DNA from: Corticium candelabrum
Taxonomy: Eukaryota > Porifera > Homoscleromorpha > Homosclerophorida > Plakinidae
DNA length: 64,000 bases
Direction: 5' to 3'
NCBI RefSeq assembly: GCF_963422355.1
Contig: NC_085104.1
Location: 5,544,298-5,608,297, forward strand
In this document: positions 60,019-64,000 of the stretch, piece by piece
How positions within the stretch are numbered: the first letter of the stretch is position 1
Layout: each line of letters starts with the position of its first letter
Notes under the pieces: generated by a model
Told to the model about the DNA's origin: nothing
The model's database searches: none
Seen by the model: the letters and a program-made list of their open reading frames with translations, nothing else
Program-made: the position numbers and the translations under genes

Positions 60019-61769
60019 TTGTTTTATTTGAACGCTTACTCTACCGATAACAAGCGCTAACTTTATGCAAAACAAAGCAGACAGACAGACAGACAAAATA
60101 GAGAAAATATCTAGAATGACATATATACACTTCAAGACTGTAGACTGTAGCTGCTAGCTCTTTACTAAGTACATACGCTTACTCCACTAATACATGGTTT
60201 GTTGTCTGATGCGTGTGGCTCCCATATGAGGCACAGAATGTTTAGCCTACAGTAGCTTTGTTGTAATAGCTGAAATTATGAAAACATATGTATACAAACT
60301 GAGGGACAGATAGACATACAGTTGTAAGGAGGCAGGCAGGCAAGAGGGCGGGGAAGGCAGGCAGATAGGCAGGCAGATGAATGGAAATGTGATATGCATA
60401 GTTTGTGGTTGTTTTGTTTCCCTCTTAGTCTCTCATCAATATTGGTGCCATAGTTGGTAGCCTACTTGGTGGTCAGTGTGCAGAAAGATTGGGCAGAAAA
60501 GCAAGCATCATTCTTTCTTGCCTGCCATTCACATTGGGATGGCTACTTATTGTCCTGCCGTCGTCATTCAGTCAGCAAGATCAGAAAGATGAATCCCACA
60601 TTCTTGCTCCTCTCTGCATAGGTAGAACACTGTCAGGAATAGGCCTCGGGATGGCATCAGTGGCAGTACCAGTAAGTTGATGTCATACAGTATCTCTACC
60701 ATATTAGTGCATGATGAGTTTTACATCTATCTAGATTTATATCGCTGAAGTATCAACAGTTTCCTACCGGGGTTTCCTTGGGACATTAAATCAAGTGGCA
60801 GTCACCGTTGGAGTTCTTGTTGCATATTTGTTGGGCGTCTGGATCAAGCCATACTACTGGCTTGCTGTTGTAGCTATGTGTATAGTGGCTTCACTTGCTG
60901 TTTCGATGCTCTTTATTCCTGAAACACCAAGGTGGCTGCTTGTGGATGGTCAGCAAAAGAAAGCTATTGCAGCCCTGACATGGTTGAGGGGAGATTGCGC
61001 AAACATTGCAAATGAATTCAGTGAGATTGAAGGAAGCTTACAAGAACAGGAAACATTATCGTGTTCTGAGTTTCGTAGACCAACTTTGTACAAGCCACTT
61101 TTCATATGTGTTATGCTCATGTTCTTCCAGCAGTTTTCTGGCATCAATTCTGTCATGTTCTTTGCTAGTGTTATCACCAACACGACACATCCATCACATT
61201 CTTTAAAGATTTATGAACCAACAATGATTGGTGCCGTACAGTTTGTCATCACCATAATTGCTGGATTGGTAATGGACAAATTTGGTCGGCGGGTGTTACT
61301 CATTACATCTGGGTCTCTAATGAGTATCAGTGCAATTGGAATAGGTGTTTACTTCAAGATCAACTCAGCTCTCAATGATCCAGACACGATTCCTGCACAT
61401 TACCACATTTCTGTACCATGGTTATCTCTTCTTTGTCTTATGGTTTACATCACCGGTTTTTCTCTTGGTTTGGGTGCTATACCATGGCTCATCATGTCAG
61501 AGATTCTTCCAACACGTGCTCGAGGAACAGCTGGAGGAATAGCGGCTTCTGTCACATGGTCGTCATCATTCATTGTCACTTATCTGTTTCATCACTTTAC
61601 AGACACCATGAGGTACTATGGAACATTCTGGTTTTATGGAGGGGTGTCACTACTGGCTGTGTGTTTTGTTGTTGCTGTTGTACCTGAGACAAAAGGGAAA
61701 TCACTGGAAGAGATAGAACGATATTTCGATTCCAAACAAAGAAATTCTTTTTCTCACAAGAGGCAGTGA
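58454..61769 (+). CDS. SLC2A8: Facilitative sugar transporter, GLUT6/8-like (SLC2A class III)
   Basis: A major-facilitator hexose transporter, expected to have 12 membrane helices. Exons: 58433-58726 (ATG at 58454 within it), 60429-60671 and 60735-61769 (TGA). The acceptors are cag, tag and tag with phase 0 throughout, giving about 516 aa, close to human GLUT6/8 (about 480-510). The cytosolic N-terminus carries DTLPLL, an acidic dileucine of the D/E-x-x-x-L-L type that holds GLUT6/8 in endolysosomes. Family signatures: ERLGRKAS after TM2, YIAEVSTVSYRG, PETPRWLLV, QQFSGINSVMFF (TM7), DKFGRRVLL, IPWLIMSEILPTRARG (TM10) and VPETKGKSLEEIERYF at the end. Exon 2 gives helix 1 and the dileucine. An extra 56-codon exon upstream is possible. 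The 1.7 kb intron holds CAGA tracts. GLUT6 versus GLUT8 is not decided. Confidence 0.93.
59500..60100. repeat. Cluster of (CAGA)n microsatellites in the GLUT intron
   Basis: CAGA tracts lie at about 59507-59538, 59739-59790, 59964-60018 and 60079-60096, with similar single-copy spacers. They are the same tetranucleotide that marks the inner arms of the 1763-7382 foldback element, but the flanks are not obviously shared. Confidence 0.85.
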
Positions 61770-62027
61770 CGTTCATGTCAGTGTACTGTCTTTATTTAAC
61801 CTAGTACTTTATGTAGCAGTCAGTTTTTTGTGTGAGTTGGGGTTAATATTAATGTTAATGAGTGCATATTTGGTATGGAAGTTATGGTATGCATCAACTT
61901 TATTGCAAATCAGGGTTTTCTTATTCTAGAAACCTTGTGACTCTCTTGCTGCTGTTGCTTGACGTATTTCTACAGATTTTGTCGATCCCAACGGCCTCTC
62001 ATGCCTAAGTATAGCATGTAGTTCTAT
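61770..62027. other. GLUT 3' flank
   Basis: Presumed 3' untranslated region and spacer. No canonical AATAAA was found on the plus strand. Confidence 0.4.
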
Positions 62028-62312
62028 TTAGGTTCCTACGCCTATTAAGCAGAAAATAGAGTGGTGCCAGAACAGAAGCCCAATGAGGTAAAACTTGTTA
62101 TAATATGTGAGCATTCCCAAATAGGCTTTCAACTCAGAGGTTCCAGTTGGTGTCGGCGCTTCCTGAATAGCTTTCACCTTGTTCTTTGTGGGTTGCAACC
62201 CCTGGGCGGAAATTATATGCCCAAGATAAATAACCTCCTTTTCTATGAACCTGCACTTGTCACGTTTCACTCGGAGCCCTGCATCTTGGAGCCGTTTGAG
62301 GACCTGTTCATC
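62028..62312 (-). pseudogene. Ty3/gypsy reverse transcriptase fragment
   Basis: The minus frame reads DEQVLKRLQDAGLRVKRDKC, EVIYLGHIISAQGLQPTKNK and LKAYLGMLTYYNKF, the thumb/connection region just after the RT active site in gypsy elements. A stop lies directly upstream and the frame ends after about 95 codons. It is distinct from the remnant at 16.4-18.7 kb, which reads [17 protein letters not shown] at the same place. It has no LTRs. Confidence 0.85.
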
Positions 62313-62600
62313 TTTTTACTGGGATTCTTTCGTTCGAACGGGACTGGGAAGAATCTTTCGTCCCAATGGGATTTTCATGTTTTTCGTCTTCGGTTGAGAC
62401 GTTGAACTTTCTGAATGCAATACATACACATTTCGCTCACTTTTACACAGTCTGCAAAGTCTAGTCGTTTTCAGAAACGACGTAGAACGCCAATGAACCC
62501 AAGACAAGTTTGCCTTGGTAACAATCTCGACGCTAGGCGTTATCTACTAAACCTAAAAATTGTCTGCGCTGTTATGGAAACCACTTAAAATGCTTTTGAG
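62310..62600. other. Satellite-edge sequence
   Basis: Contains isolated pieces of the satellite unit (TTCGTTCGAACGGGA near 62327 and CCAATGGGATTTT near 62364) without a full repeat. It looks like the decayed border of the array that follows. Confidence 0.5.
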
Positions 62601-64000
62601 AGTCAGAAAAGCAAATCAAAGTTTGACGGCCCTGTCAACCAGACCGTACTCGCGCATCTCGACGGGTAGATTCGACTCTTTCATGTTCACGTCTTACGTC
62701 TGCCGATGCTGAAAATGCAATGACACTACTTTTCACAATAGAAGCAACCCATTCAGTACTTTGAAACAGCTCTAGATCGGTCGGAAATGTCGAAATCCCG
62801 TTCAGACGAATTCGTTCGAACGGGATTTTGCTATCTAGCGTGATCTTTTGCGCGTAAAACACGACAAAACGTTAGACGCTAAACGTATCAAATCACGGCA
62901 TTGCTTTCACGATGGCCATTGAAGCTTCTTGACGTCAAGAAACGCAAGGTAAGATTCTGTTGTCCTTGTTGACCAGACCGCACTCGCGCCTTTTGACGAC
63001 TCATTTGCCATTTCATGTTCACGTCTTACGTCTGCCGATGCTGAAAATGCAATGGCACTACTTTTCACAATAGAAGCAACCCATTCAGTACTTTGAAACA
63101 GCTCTGGATAGGTTGGAAATGTCGAAATCCCATTCAGACGAATTCGTTCGAATGGGATTTTGCTATCTAGCGTGATCTTTTGCGCGTAAAACACGACAAA
63201 ACGTTAGACGCTAAACGTATCAAATCACGGCATTGCTGTCACGATGGCCATTGAAGCTTGGAGACGTCAAGAAACGCAAAGTAAGATTCGGTTGTCCTTG
63301 TCGACCAGACCGTACTCGCGCCTTTCGACGACTTATTCGCCGTTTCATGCTCTCGTCTTACGTCTGCCGATGCTGAAAATGCAATGGCACTACTTTTCAC
63401 AATAGAAGCAATTCATTCAGTACTTTGAAACAGCTCTGGATCGATCGGAAATGTCGAAATCCCGTTCAGACGAATTCGTTCGAACGGGATTTTGCTATCT
63501 AGCGTGATCTTTTGCGCGTGAAACACGACAAAACGTTAGACGCTAAACGCATCAAATCCCGGCATTGCTGTCACGATGGCCATTGAAGCTTGGAGACGTC
63601 AAGAAACGCAAGGTAAGATTCTGTTGTCCTTGTCGACCAGACCGCACTCGCGCCTTTTGACGACTCATTTGCCATTTCATGTTCACGTCTTACGTCTGCC
63701 GATGCTGAAAATGCAATGACACTACTTTTCACAATAGAAGCAACCCATTCAGTACTTTGAAACAGCTCTGGATCGGTCGGAAATGTCGAAATCCCGTTCA
63801 GACGAATTCGTTCGAATGGGATTTTGCTATCTAGCGTGACCTTTTGAGCGCAAAACACGACAAAACGTTAGACGATAAACGTATAAAATCACGAAATTGC
63901 TGTCACGATGGCCATTGAAAGTTGTGGACGTCAGGAAAAATCAAAGCGAGTTTTTCCAGTCCTTGTCGAACAGACCGTACTCGCGCCCTATGTCGACCAT
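62600..64000. repeat. 332-bp satellite array running off the right end
   Basis: AGACCGTACTCGCGC or AGACCGCACTCGCGC recurs at 62641, 62975, 63307, 63639 and 63972, giving spacings of 334, 332, 332 and 333 bp; similarity between units is about 90-95% by eye. Each unit has an inverted pair AAATCCCGTTC and GAACGGGATTT around a 14-nt loop that contains GAATTC. A frame of 75-95 codons on the minus strand (MFYAQKITLDSKIPFERIRL in three units) stays open in most units but crosses the hairpin; I treat it as incidental. At least four units are visible. Confidence 0.92.

Noticed and set aside
62635-63858. Repeated 75-95 codon frames starting MFYAQKITLD or MFCAQKVTLD as a gene family
   Set aside because: They are copies of one satellite unit, cross the hairpin and carry no recognised domain.

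Overview
The window is animal nuclear DNA. The genes are split by GT-AG introns, often only about 60 to 300 bp long, and they belong to animal families: a CENP-A type histone H3, a theta-type diacylglycerol kinase, a KCTD2/5/17-type BTB protein and a class III glucose transporter. The short introns, the AT-rich sequence, the very long CA/GT and CAGA tracts and the dense mix of DNA transposons and retroelement debris suggest an early-branching marine invertebrate, possibly a sponge. That placement is inference; no database was searched.

Layout. About 0.5-0.7 kb holds a possible exon of an unidentified minus-strand gene. At 1.5-8.0 kb lies a secreted, cysteine-rich, phospholipase A2-like gene. 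It is cut in two by a 5.62 kb foldback element (1763-7382) with arms of about 2 kb and a perfect 9-bp target duplication. From 8,780 to 25,461 runs a five-exon CENP-A/CenH3 gene. It is easy to miss because its exons are 38-152 bp and its introns hold most of the mobile DNA: a TTAA-flanked Kolobok-like element with THAP and P2X7-ballast-like remnants, a foldback element with a second TIR element nested in it, a Ty3/gypsy pol remnant, a dead Tc1/mariner transposase and a MITE. From about 27.4 to 36.9 kb there is no convincing host gene. Broken copies of one non-LTR retrotransposon family, most bounded by (TA)n tracts, lie there with a Penelope-like fragment, a 170-bp tandem repeat and a tRNA-derived SINE. 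From 37 to 41 kb there are a MITE, one candidate exon and a 1.1 kb interrupted (CA)n array.

The gene-rich part is 41.1-61.8 kb. A 26-exon diacylglycerol kinase theta gene (minus, 41,085-51,338, predicted 980 aa) and a six-exon KCTD2/5/17 gene (plus, 51,462-55,803, 220 aa) stand head to head. Only 123 bp separates their start codons, and that gap contains a TCACGTGA palindrome. A GLUT6/8-like sugar transporter (plus, 58,454-61,769, about 516 aa) follows, with an acidic dileucine sorting signal near its N-terminus. The right edge (62.0-64.0 kb) holds a gypsy reverse-transcriptase fragment and then a 332-bp satellite that runs off the window; each unit contains a perfect 11-bp hairpin arm.

The intact genes (CENP-A, DGK, KCTD, GLUT) do not form an obvious pathway. 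The two clearest functional links are the shared DGK/KCTD promoter and the transposon insertion that breaks the phospholipase-like gene. Exon models were built by hand from splice sites, phase and family resemblance; no transcript evidence was available.
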